Origin: Pseudomonadales bacterium
GTDB taxonomy: Bacteria; Pseudomonadota; Gammaproteobacteria; Pseudomonadales; UBA7239
Assembly: GCA_028280345.1 (NCBI GenBank)
Contig: JANQLY010000004.1
Coordinates: forward strand, 186,001-250,000
Length of the DNA stretch: 64,000 nucleotides
Reading direction: 5' to 3'
Position 1 is the first letter of the stretch. Each line of letters opens with the position of its first letter. Under the pieces are notes generated by a model. It made no database searches, was not told the DNA's origin, and saw nothing but the letters and a program-made list of their open reading frames with translations. Positions 30,648 through 39,122 of this stretch are shown here, piece after piece. The position numbers and the translations under genes were made by a program.

Positions 30648-30920
30648 CTATTCGCCGTATTCCTTGATCATTTTGGTGGTGCGCGCTTCGCTGATTTTGT
30701 TGATCAGCTTCTGTGCTTCGTGTTCGTCTCTGACGGTTTTTGCCATTGTGATCGTTGCGCTTACCAGAAACAGCGCGCAGAGTGCGAAGTAGCCTTTGAT
30801 AATCAAATCACCAGGCAGCAGAATAATGCCTCCGATTGTAGCGAGCAGAGCGATAACAAAGCTAGCCTTAACAAAGAATAGCCAACCGGCTGAGTTAGCT
30901 TGTAGATCGTATTGGTCCAT
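30648..30920 (-). CDS. Small membrane protein, YiaA/YiaB two-helix type
   Basis: The 90 residues have two hydrophobic helices (about 11-33 and 40-60), then the conserved SATITMAKTVRDEHE segment that resembles the KTVRD end of YiaA/YiaB domains, and a charged tail. The function of the family is unknown. GAGGTGA precedes the ATG. It is followed directly by a PspA-like gene, so it could be the membrane partner of that protein, which is an inference. Confidence 0.68.
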   Translation of the reverse strand: MDQYDLQANSAGWLFFVKASFVIALLATIGGIILLPGDLIIKGYFALCALFLVSATITMAKTVRDEHEAQKLINKISEARTTKMIKEYGE

Positions 30921-30977
30921 GGTTCACCTCGTTGTATAACATTGTTTGACGAGGAGAGTTTGGCTGTCGGTATTTAG

Positions 30978-32513
30978 CTATCCAATAAAAAATAGCGGGG
31001 TGGTTAATAGATCAACCTGAAGTATTACATAACAAAACTTTGCCGGTTTTACCTGCTGATTTGTCTGTTGTAAATCATGGCTATCGCGATTGACTGCAAG
31101 GGCGCTGTCATTTTTTTGATTAACAGGGTCGTGCTGGCTGCGGCGAAACAGGAAAACAAGTAGGGCCGTGGAGAGTAGATACTGGATCAGGGAGATAGTG
31201 AGCACAGTGTAATGACCGCCGTGAGTTAGCAGGTCGCGAGCTGGAAATTCACTGCCGGGTGGTGTAAAAAATGGCAGTGCGTGATTGTAGGAAACGCCAA
31301 CTTCAGGAATGGGCCAGAGAACGCGCTGGGATATTGCTTGCAGAAAAACAAGAATAACAATAGCTATGACAAAGCGACGATTCCAGTGGCATTGTTCAAA
31401 TACTTTTCCAATTACCAGATAGACCACTGGCATGGCCCAGTAGAGTATACGTACGGTATGGGCTCCACCGATCCATGCCATCAAAGTTATTCCCGTAAGT
31501 AGTACGAGTAGTAAAGGATTTTCTAGCAAAAAGCTTACACAGACACTCTTTTTACATAACAGTAGTGCAAGGATGGGACCAAAGGCAAAAAACCAGCTAA
31601 GGATGAACGAGCAAAACGATTTGCTGTAAAACCACTGGATTGCAACGTGGAGAAATTGGTAGGTATTGGTTTTATCGATCACACTGTGTAATAAGAACCA
31701 TGTTGCAAAAGCGATGCCGGTTAAAAATACTGAAAAAAGTAGTCGGTTTCTTTCTGTTTTGGTGGGTGGTGGTGTTCTGGAGCTGAAATAGAGCAGGGTA
31801 TTTAAAGCAAGTAGTGATAACGGGATGATTATCATGGATTCCCGAATAATCAATCCCAGACAGGTACACAGGGTTAATTGGGTAGTCACAAAAGGTTGTT
31901 TGTCGTGATAGAGCTGGTGAATCAGTATCAGGCTATAAACAAAACACACCATAAATAATGGATCGACATAGATGGGCATAAAATGAATAGCTCTGACGCT
32001 GGCATGCCATTGTGATAAAAACAGGCTGATAAGAAATACTCTTATCTTCCAGCTGCTGATATAGAGTCTGAATAATTTGAGCAAGAGGAACGTCAAAACA
32101 AGATTGGCCAATAAGTTAACGATAAAAAAACCGGTAATATCAGAATCCGTAGGTAACAGGGAAACCAGTAGAGGCGTTCCGATGCGATAGACAAATGGTG
32201 CATGGCCTGAAACAGACTCGTTGTTTCTGAGTTGCTCTGCCATATCGGAGTAGTAAACAGCGTCAGCCCATTTGCCTCCATTTGCGCGGCTTATGTCCTG
32301 AAGTTTGGAATAGATGAGATTGGCTGCCAGAAATAGCAATAAGACCAATAAGGTTTCAAGAAAAATATTGTCCCTGGCTTTTGCTGGCATGACTGTACAC
32401 TGTTTTTTATTGCTTGAAAGCCCGGTTTTCTGTTTCTGGGCTATCGAATTTTCAGTTGATTCTAGTTGTGCAGTACAGCGGTGGCCACTACCAGGGTTGG
32501 TAGTTTTCTCCAT
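30978..32513 (-). CDS. Polytopic membrane protein, GT-C-like, unknown function
   Basis: The 511 residues contain about ten hydrophobic helices. After the first helix comes a loop with ADAVYYSDMAEQLRNNE and FVYRIGTPLLVSLLP, a pattern seen in membrane glycosyltransferase-like proteins where acidic residues in the first loop act on lipid-linked sugars. The C-terminal tail is polar. The start is uncertain: the ATG at 32513 has no clear ribosome site, and the ATG at 32390 would remove 41 polar residues. No substrate can be named. It lies 57 bases upstream of the YiaAB-like gene on the same strand. Confidence 0.5.
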   Translation of the reverse strand: MEKTTNPGSGHRCTAQLESTENSIAQKQKTGLSSNKKQCTVMPAKARDNIFLETLLVLLLFLAANLIYSKLQDISRANGGKWADAVYYSDMAEQLRNNESVSGHAPFVYRIGTPLLVSLLPTDSDITGFFIVNLLANLVLTFLLLKLFRLYISSWKIRVFLISLFLSQWHASVRAIHFMPIYVDPLFMVCFVYSLILIHQLYHDKQPFVTTQLTLCTCLGLIIRESMIIIPLSLLALNTLLYFSSRTPPPTKTERNRLLFSVFLTGIAFATWFLLHSVIDKTNTYQFLHVAIQWFYSKSFCSFILSWFFAFGPILALLLCKKSVCVSFLLENPLLLVLLTGITLMAWIGGAHTVRILYWAMPVVYLVIGKVFEQCHWNRRFVIAIVILVFLQAISQRVLWPIPEVGVSYNHALPFFTPPGSEFPARDLLTHGGHYTVLTISLIQYLLSTALLVFLFRRSQHDPVNQKNDSALAVNRDSHDLQQTNQQVKPAKFCYVILQVDLLTTPLFFIG

Positions 32514-32617
32514 AAAAAAGCAGGTTTGAGGAGTGTGTCACATGAGGTGTGTATTTTTCTATGGTGAATAAAACCGCTTTTCTAAAATTGAAGAATCGGT
32601 TTAATCGGCGTTGCAGT

Positions 32618-33352
32618 TTATGTGCGCCGGTAAGGTGCAAACAGACCATATTTCCAGCTACGCATGGCGAGCACGACGGTATGCCCATGGCGATGCTCGA
32701 GGGGTAGTCCCGCATCGTCGTTATTCAGTTCATCAAATTCGCGTACGAGTTTTTTGACCTTGCGTTGGAACTCAGCATTGGATTCCTTGGATAGCATGCC
32801 ATTGAGCACGATCAGTTGCTCGTCCTTGTGGTCGAAACGTGTACTAAAGAACTCCTGCTGAATTTTCTCCTGGAAGAACTTCTGGATCGGGCCGTTTTCG
32901 CGCCAGGTAAAATTGGGTGCAACTAGCAGTTTGATACGGTTTTTGGGGAGTAGCTCGATAATTTTGAGACGGTCGAGCAGGGCGAGTTTGCGAATGCACT
33001 CTGCCTCACTGAGCTTGTATTGCTCAATGATATCTTCAAGACGCCAACGGTTTAGCACACATACAGTGACCATAAGCAGCACAATATCGTTGGCGATTTC
33101 CTTTTCCTGTTCCACACTTAGTTGTTGCAGTTGGGCCTGCTGTTCGTTCATCATCTGTACCAGATCGGAAATCTCCATGTCCATCAGGTGGCACACCTGA
33201 TCAAGGCGTTGCAGGGAAAAGCTCTGCTCGGAGAACAGACGCTTGACGCTCGCTTCGGTGAGATCCAGTGCCCGGGCGACATCGACGTAGGTGAAGCCGT
33301 GGGCCTTGAGGGCTTTTTTGAGGGCCTTATGCAGGCTTGAGGTTTGTGCCAT
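32618..33352 (-). CDS. XRE-family helix-turn-helix regulator
   Basis: The 244-residue protein has an N-terminal helix-turn-helix (TYVDVARALDLTEASVKRLFSEQSFSLQRLDQVCHLM, about 20-57), followed by about 170 residues without a domain I recognise, including a second possible winged-helix stretch (RWRLEDIIEQYKLSEAECIRKLALLDRLKIIEL, about 103-135). An AGGAAGGA site precedes the ATG. It is divergent from the MFS/acyltransferase fusion gene, and a palindrome lies between them, so it may control that gene and itself; this is inferred. Confidence 0.78.
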   Translation of the reverse strand: MAQTSSLHKALKKALKAHGFTYVDVARALDLTEASVKRLFSEQSFSLQRLDQVCHLMDMEISDLVQMMNEQQAQLQQLSVEQEKEIANDIVLLMVTVCVLNRWRLEDIIEQYKLSEAECIRKLALLDRLKIIELLPKNRIKLLVAPNFTWRENGPIQKFFQEKIQQEFFSTRFDHKDEQLIVLNGMLSKESNAEFQRKVKKLVREFDELNNDDAGLPLEHRHGHTVVLAMRSWKYGLFAPYRRT

Positions 33353-33449
33353 GGGAATTTCCTTCCTGTGTTGATGATTAGCGCTGGCGTATTGATTGAT
33401 GGGGAAATACTGGCATGAAAATGGTTAAACCCGATATGATCTTTGGTTG

Positions 33450-33466
33450 GTATCAAAATATGATAC
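33450..33466. promoter_or_regulatory. Candidate operator palindrome in the divergent promoter region
   Basis: GTATCA-AAATA-TGATAC: two perfect 6-bp inverted arms around a 5-base centre, in the 214-base gap between the XRE regulator and the fusion gene at 33567. A site for the adjacent regulator is the simplest reading; it is not proven. Confidence 0.5.
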
Positions 33467-33566
33467 TTTATGGCGATTTATATGCAACAAATATTTAAAA
33501 AGTATTGTAATTTGCGGTAAACGCTCATGATAGCCCCATTCTAACGACTGCACGAGGATATACGTC

Positions 33567-36500
33567 ATGGGCTTTTTATTCAGAATCCGGGGCTTTTTAC
33601 CCTATATCGCAATGATCTTTCTCAATGCCTTTGTGGATCTGGGCCATAAGATCGTGATGCAGAATACGGTCTTTAAAATCTACGATGGCCAGACCCAGGT
33701 AATTCTTACGGCGATTGTGAATGGCTTGATCTTGCTGCCATTTATATTGCTGTTTTCACCCGCCGGCTTTCTGTCGGATCGCTATCCAAAGCAGCGGGTA
33801 ATGCAGTACAGCGCATGGATGGCGGTAGGTGCGACCTTGCTAATTACGGCATCCTATTACGCAGGTTGGTTCTGGATGGCCTTTGCACTGACACTCGCAC
33901 TTGCGATTCAAAGTGCGATTTATTCGCCGGCAAAATACGGCTATATCCGTGAGCTAGTAGGCAGTGAATCACTGGCAACAGCAAATGGCTTTGTACAGGC
34001 AACCACTATTGTGTCTATTCTGCTCGGTACCTTTGTGTTTTCTGCCCTGTTTGAATATCTGCTTGGCGGTGTGGCCTGGCAAGGTACCGGACAGCCGGCG
34101 AGTACGATCATGGTGAATATTGCACCGCTCGGTTGGGCGTTGGTGGGTTTAACCCTGATCGAGCTTTCTATGGCGTATCAATTGCCGCAAAAGATGAGCG
34201 GGGATGTGCGCAAAACCTTTAGCAAGGCAGAGTACATCAGTGGTCAGTATCTCAAGCGCAATCTGAAAGCTATCTTTAAACAGCGCACGATTCGCTTGTC
34301 GATTATCGGCTTGTCGATGTTCTGGGCGATTTCTCAAGTGGTGCTTGCAGCGTTTCCTGCCTTTGCCAAAGAAACCCTTAATGAAACCAATACGCTGGTG
34401 ATCCAGGGCATCCTCGCCTGTAGCGGTATTGGTATTGTGATTGGTTCGCTACTGGCCGGGCGCATTTCACGTCGCCACATTGAGACCGGCATTATTCCGG
34501 TGGGCGCCTGTGGTATTGCGGCCATGATCCTGTTGTTGCCAACGCTGGAAAGTCGCACGGCGATGGCGCTGTCGTTTATCGCATTGGGTACCTTTGGCGG
34601 GCTGTTTATTGTTCCCCTTAATTCGCTGATTCAATACCACGCGAAGGAAGACGAAGTAGGCACGGTGCTTGCCGGTAACAACTGGTTCCAGAATGTTGTG
34701 ATGATCTCCTTCCTCGTGCTCACCGCAATATTTGCGGCGCTGGGACTCGACAGTGTGGCTTTACTCTATCTGCTAGTCGTCGTCGCGGTTACCGGGACAA
34801 TTTACACGATCAAGCAGTTGCCGCATTCATTGGCGCGTACGGTGGTTAGTATGATATTGAAGCGTCGCTATCGCATTGAGGTGATTGGCTTTGAAAATCT
34901 GCCGAAAGAGGGGGGTGCGCTGCTACTGGGTAACCATATTAGCTGGATTGACTGGGCGCTGGTTCAGATTGCCTGTCCGCGTCGCATCCGGTTTGTTATG
35001 TTGCGTTCCATTTATAACAAACCGGTATTGAAGCACTTGTTCAAGGCGGTGGGTGCGATTCCGATTGCTTCAGGTACAAGCAAGGAAGCATTAAAAGAGA
35101 TCAATGCGTTACTTAAAGCCGGTGAAGTGGTTTGCCTGTTTCCTGAAGGTGCAATCAGTCGCAATGGCCAGCTTGGAGAATTCAAGCGCGGTTATGAGCG
35201 TACGCTTGAGGATGTAGATGTGCCGGTAGTGCCATTTTTTCTCCATGGCCTGTGGGGTAGTAGCTTTGCCCGCTCCAGTGAGAAGTTGCGCGAAAATCGC
35301 AGCCGCGGATTAAAGCGCGACATTATTGTAGCGTTTGGCGAACAACAGCCGAATACTATTACGGCGCCCGAGTTGAAGCAAAAAGTCACCGAGCTGTCGA
35401 TTACCGCATGGAAGGCTTATAGCGATACGCTTGATCCGGTGCCGCTGGCCTGGATACGCAAGGCCAGAGGGCAACTGCGTGATGTTTGCACGGTCGATAC
35501 ATTAACCAAAACTCGTCTGAGTCACGGCAAAATGGTCGCTGCGACTACAGCGTTTGCCCATGCGATTAAGAAACAAACCCGCGGTGAGCAGAATGTTGGT
35601 TTGTTATTGCCGGCAAGTAGTGCAGGCATTATTGCTAATATGGCGGTCATGCTGAACGGGCAGACAGCGGTAAACCTGAACTATACCTCGAGTGTGGACG
35701 CAGTAAAGGCAGCCATAGATAGTGCCGATATTAAAACGGTATACACCTCGGAGAAGTTTTTACAAAAACTTGCGGGCAAAGGCATTGACGCTGAAGCGAT
35801 GCTTGCCGGTGTGAATGTGCAAAAGATGGAAGAGGTTAAGGAGCGTTTGCCAAAATGGCGAGTGCTTGCGGGTTTGGGTGCAATCTGGTTGTTGCCGGCC
35901 AGTTGGGTGTATCGATTGTTTGGTAAAGCGGTCAGCCTTGACGCACCAGCGGGTATTTTGTTTTCCAGCGGTAGTGAAGGAACGCCAAAGGGTATTGTGC
36001 TAAGCCATCGCAACTTCATGAGTAATATCAAACAGATCAGTGATGTGCTTGATACCCGTGATGATGATGTGATTATGGGTGGTTTGCCGCCATTCCACTC
36101 TTTTGGTTTGACGGTAACCAGTTTGTTGCCATTGGTGGAAGGTATTCCTGTAGTCAGTCACCCGGACCCTACCGATGTATTGAATATGGCAAAAGCAATG
36201 GCGACGTATCGAGCAACAATTTTCTGTGGCACAGCAACATTCCTGCGCCTGTATGCGAAAAACCGTCGTATTGATCCACTTATGCTTGAATCGCTACGTG
36301 TGGTGGTTGCCGGTGCGGAAAAACTTTCAGCGGAGGTACGTCAGGAGTTTGAATCGCGTTTTAATAAAACTATTTACGAAGGTTATGGCGCGACAGAAAC
36401 GACACCGGTAGCCAGTGTCAATATTCCGGATCGCCTCGATCCAAATGACTGGAAAGTGCAGAAAGGTAACGTGCCGGGTTCTGTGGGTTTGCCGGTGCCG

Positions 36501-37037
36501 GGTTCCTGCTTCCGTATCGTTGATCCGGACAGTATGGAAAGTTTGCCTGCTGGTGATGATGGGTTGATCCTGATTGCCGGTAACCAGGTGATGCTTGGCT
36601 ATCTTGATGATGAAGCAAAGACTGCGGATGTGATAGTAGAGCTTGATGGACAGCGCTGGTATAAAACCGGTGACAAGGGTCATCTTGATGAAAATGGTTT
36701 TTTGACCATCGTTGATCGTTATTCCCGCTTTGCCAAAATTGGCGGTGAGATGATTAGTCTTGGTGCTGTTGAAGAAACAGTAGAGAGTATTCTGGCCAAT
36801 AGTGATATTGAAGTACTGGCGGTCAATGTGCCGGACGCAAAAAAGGGCGAAAAAGTCATTTTGTTAGTGAGTGGTGATATTGCTGAAGGGGTAGACGTGA
36901 AGAAATTGCTTATTGAGGGTAATATGGATAGTTTGATGTTGCCAGCAGAAGTTCTCAACGTAGAAGCTATTCCAAAACTGGGAAGCGGTAAGAAGGATTT
37001 CAAGGCAGCGAAATCACTTGCCTTGTCACTGCTGTAA
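33567..37037 (+). CDS. Fusion: LplT-like MFS transporter / PlsC acyltransferase / acyl-ACP synthetase (Aas type)
   Basis: The 1156 residues form three parts. Residues 1-420 are a 12-helix MFS domain like the lysophospholipid flippase LplT. Residues about 430-620 are a PlsC-type acyltransferase with the HX4D motif H457-D462 and the FPEG motif at 525-528. Residues about 635-1156 are an AMP-forming ligase with SSGSEGTPKG (about 800-809), YGATETTP and TGDKGH. In E. coli LplT and Aas are separate proteins that import and reacylate lysophospholipids. The fusion suggests the same recycling task in one chain. A lipase-like lipoprotein gene follows after 17 bases. Confidence 0.92.
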   Translation: MGFLFRIRGFLPYIAMIFLNAFVDLGHKIVMQNTVFKIYDGQTQVILTAIVNGLILLPFILLFSPAGFLSDRYPKQRVMQYSAWMAVGATLLITASYYAGWFWMAFALTLALAIQSAIYSPAKYGYIRELVGSESLATANGFVQATTIVSILLGTFVFSALFEYLLGGVAWQGTGQPASTIMVNIAPLGWALVGLTLIELSMAYQLPQKMSGDVRKTFSKAEYISGQYLKRNLKAIFKQRTIRLSIIGLSMFWAISQVVLAAFPAFAKETLNETNTLVIQGILACSGIGIVIGSLLAGRISRRHIETGIIPVGACGIAAMILLLPTLESRTAMALSFIALGTFGGLFIVPLNSLIQYHAKEDEVGTVLAGNNWFQNVVMISFLVLTAIFAALGLDSVALLYLLVVVAVTGTIYTIKQLPHSLARTVVSMILKRRYRIEVIGFENLPKEGGALLLGNHISWIDWALVQIACPRRIRFVMLRSIYNKPVLKHLFKAVGAIPIASGTSKEALKEINALLKAGEVVCLFPEGAISRNGQLGEFKRGYERTLEDVDVPVVPFFLHGLWGSSFARSSEKLRENRSRGLKRDIIVAFGEQQPNTITAPELKQKVTELSITAWKAYSDTLDPVPLAWIRKARGQLRDVCTVDTLTKTRLSHGKMVAATTAFAHAIKKQTRGEQNVGLLLPASSAGIIANMAVMLNGQTAVNLNYTSSVDAVKAAIDSADIKTVYTSEKFLQKLAGKGIDAEAMLAGVNVQKMEEVKERLPKWRVLAGLGAIWLLPASWVYRLFGKAVSLDAPAGILFSSGSEGTPKGIVLSHRNFMSNIKQISDVLDTRDDDVIMGGLPPFHSFGLTVTSLLPLVEGIPVVSHPDPTDVLNMAKAMATYRATIFCGTATFLRLYAKNRRIDPLMLESLRVVVAGAEKLSAEVRQEFESRFNKTIYEGYGATETTPVASVNIPDRLDPNDWKVQKGNVPGSVGLPVPGSCFRIVDPDSMESLPAGDDGLILIAGNQVMLGYLDDEAKTADVIVELDGQRWYKTGDKGHLDENGFLTIVDRYSRFAKIGGEMISLGAVEETVESILANSDIEVLAVNVPDAKKGEKVILLVSGDIAEGVDVKKLLIEGNMDSLMLPAEVLNVEAIPKLGSGKKDFKAAKSLALSLL

Positions 37038-37054
37038 AAATAAGGAGTCTCATT

Positions 37055-37831
37055 GTGAGCAGATTCAAAATTTCCGAAGCCCCTGTTGCAGCAACCTTGC
37101 TGGCAGCCAGTCTTATGTTATTGAGTTGCACGAGTATGAGCAGCCAGCCAGCGAATAAAGACTGTGTCATTGTTATGCATGGACTGGGTAGAACCGCGGC
37201 CTCGATGGCAGGACTGGAGCACTTTCTTGAAGAACAAGGGTATCTGGTCTGGAATGAAACCTATCCTTCCACTGAGCATAATATACAGACATTGGCGGCA
37301 ACGCATATTCCAGAAGGGGTGAGTTATTGCCAGCAAATGGCAACAGGCGATATTCATTTTGTAACTCACTCACTGGGGGGGATTCTGGTTCGTCAGTATT
37401 TCCAGAAAGAACAAGTTGACAACCTGGGTCGTATCGTGATGCTCGCACCACCTAATCACGGTAGTGAAGTGAGTGATAACCTCAAGGACTGGGAGCTGTA
37501 CAAGGAGATTATGGGGCCGGTAGGTCAGCAATTGACCACAGACAAGGAAAGTCTTGTAAACCGTTTGCAACCGATTAATGCAGAGGTAGGTATTATTATT
37601 GGTAACAAGGATTCGGAAGTTTTCTTTAAGGATATGTTTTCGGGAGAGAATGACGGTAAGGTTTCTGTTGAAAGTGCAAAGCTTGATGAGATGAAAGATT
37701 TTCTTGTTGTGGATAGTGGGCACACAATGATTATGTGGCAGGAATATACACAGCAGCAAATTTTACATTTTTTGAAAACAGCAACTTTTGATCATTCGCT
37801 AGTTATAGAAGACGAAATATTTGATTGGTAA
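37055..37831 (+). CDS. Lipase-like alpha/beta-hydrolase lipoprotein
   Basis: The 258 residues start with a GTG after TAAGGAG. The N-terminus ends in a lipobox-like LLSC (C25), so it is probably a lipoprotein. The hydrolase has the oxyanion segment MHGLGRT (41-47), the nucleophile elbow THSLGG (S106), D200 in GENDGK and H223 in DSGHTM, a complete triad. It resembles small triacylglycerol or phospholipid lipases. Its position 17 bases after the lysophospholipid recycling fusion suggests it acts on membrane lipids in the same pathway, an inference. A terminator follows. Confidence 0.8.
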   Translation: MSRFKISEAPVAATLLAASLMLLSCTSMSSQPANKDCVIVMHGLGRTAASMAGLEHFLEEQGYLVWNETYPSTEHNIQTLAATHIPEGVSYCQQMATGDIHFVTHSLGGILVRQYFQKEQVDNLGRIVMLAPPNHGSEVSDNLKDWELYKEIMGPVGQQLTTDKESLVNRLQPINAEVGIIIGNKDSEVFFKDMFSGENDGKVSVESAKLDEMKDFLVVDSGHTMIMWQEYTQQQILHFLKTATFDHSLVIEDEIFDW

Positions 37832-38364
37832 TATTCTGTTATTGTCTAAGGCGTTTTGATTAAATCGCAATTATTTATTAAAGCTTTTTTGTGTTTTTTA
37901 TAATACTACCCCTTTGGGTAGTATTTTCATTGTTTTGCTTATGCTATGTTTGTGGCGTTCTGGAAACATTATTGAGAATAAGTTGTAGGATGTTTAAGAG
38001 TCTCCGGAATCTTGCTGTTACAGAATTTATTGGATGTAAGCGCTAAAGAAACGCAGAGAAAGCGTCGGCAAAACACATTGGTAGTGTTGCGAGAGGTAGG
38101 CAAGAAGTAAGCAGAAGTAAAGAGAAGCAGGGAATGTGTAGGGCGACAGGGTGTTGATAAAAATTGATTTGCGTGTGACTTTAGTATCTGAAACAGCTAA
38201 AGATTCAGAAGATTTGATGACTGCGAGTATTTGCAAGCTTGCAGCCTGAAAGTATAAACATTCGCTTATTGCTGTCTAATTAAACTAATCCGGAAAAGTG
38301 TGTTGTGGGCATTCTGTTCACAGGCGTTCTATTGCCAAAATTTAATTAAACAAAGGAGTTGGTT
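37832..38364. other. 533-base intergenic region before the small exported protein cluster
   Basis: Apart from the terminator at 37902 I see no gene. The stretch 38040-38150 is rich in A and G on the plus strand, with AGAAGTAA twice (near 38104 and 38113). TAATTAAAC occurs near 38277 and again near 38343. A minus-strand open frame (38027-38236) has no ribosome site or recognisable protein pattern. The promoter for the downstream cluster should lie here. Confidence 0.5.
37902..37928 (+). terminator. Rho-independent terminator after the lipase-like gene
   Basis: A perfect 10-bp stem (AATACTACCC / GGGTAGTATT) with a 4-base loop ends in TTTT, 71 bases after the stop codon. Confidence 0.85.
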
Positions 38365-38679
38365 ATGAAGAAAATACTATGTGCCCTGATGTTAATCACA
38401 TTTAGTGGGCTTTCCTATGCGGCAAGTGATACAGGTCGAGTAGATGAAGTGACATTAACTGATAGTAGCGGCTGGACAGCGTATTTTACGTTAACGGATT
38501 GTAGTGGTGGTAGTTGCTCATCTGACTATACAACTTGTGTCACTAATCACAATGGCATCAAGTTTGGCACTACAAATGAAATTGTTTATGCCACGTTAAT
38601 GGCGGCTCAGGCGAGCGCCAGAATTATTGATGTTGAATACGACAGTTCTTGCGATATTAGCAAGCTGACCATCGAGTAA
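38365..38679 (+). CDS. Small exported cysteine-containing protein, paralogue 1
   Basis: The 104 residues have a signal peptide (MKKILCALMLITFSGLSYA) and a mature part of about 85 residues. It shows DTGRVDEVTL, SSGWTAYFTL, cysteines spaced C-x4-C-x6-C, then GIKF, VYATLMAA and a final YDSSCDISKLTIE. The start follows AAGGAG by 7 bases. The gene at 43926 encodes a near-collinear paralogue, and those at 38711 and 43605 more distant ones. The repeated YAT-x3-A...V-x-[FY]-D...C layout recalls small secreted families such as DUF5992, but I cannot confirm this. The function is unknown. Confidence 0.75.
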   Translation: MKKILCALMLITFSGLSYAASDTGRVDEVTLTDSSGWTAYFTLTDCSGGSCSSDYTTCVTNHNGIKFGTTNEIVYATLMAAQASARIIDVEYDSSCDISKLTIE

Positions 38680-38710
38680 TCAGGCCCTGGGAATACGGAG
38701 GAGATTGACG

Positions 38711-39073
38711 ATGAAAAATATCTTTAAAAATATATCCAGGGCTATACCGGCGGTGTTGCTGTGTTTTACAGCGCAGACTTTTGCCGCTTCACATACTGAA
38801 ATCAGTTTTATTGATGATTTTGTGGTTGATGTTGAGAATAGCACGCTGGCGTTTTCGTTATTGCAGCCAGCACTTTCCACTGATCCGAGTGACGGCCCGT
38901 CAGTGACCTATTGTACAAACGGCTTGATTGAATCGCAGACCTACGATGCAGATATTCACGGACTGCTTATGTTGGTTAAAACGGATTTGATTTCCGTAAC
39001 GGTAGCTTTTGATGATGATGGTTCAGGTAATTGCGATTTGACATCCGTTACCCTGACCAAACTCGCTGGCTAA
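38711..39073 (+). CDS. Small exported protein, divergent paralogue 2
   Basis: The 120 residues start at an ATG after GGAGGAG. They carry a signal peptide (cleavage after TFAA, about residue 26) and a mature part of about 94 residues with SFIDDFVVDVENSTLAFSL, a short insert, ESQTYDADIHGLLMLVKTDLISVTVAFDDD and GNCDLTSVTLTKL. The layout parallels its neighbours, but only two cysteines remain. It lies between the first small protein and the giant exported protein on the same strand and is probably cotranscribed with them. The function is unknown. Confidence 0.68.
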   Translation: MKNIFKNISRAIPAVLLCFTAQTFAASHTEISFIDDFVVDVENSTLAFSLLQPALSTDPSDGPSVTYCTNGLIESQTYDADIHGLLMLVKTDLISVTVAFDDDGSGNCDLTSVTLTKLAG

Positions 39074-39122
39074 TGATTATTCATAAACAGGAATGTTGAA
39101 AATTCAACCAACGGAGTTAATG

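Noticed and set aside
38027..38236. 69-codon minus-strand open frame in the intergenic gap
   Set aside because: No ribosome site, no signal peptide or recognised motif, and low-complexity composition.
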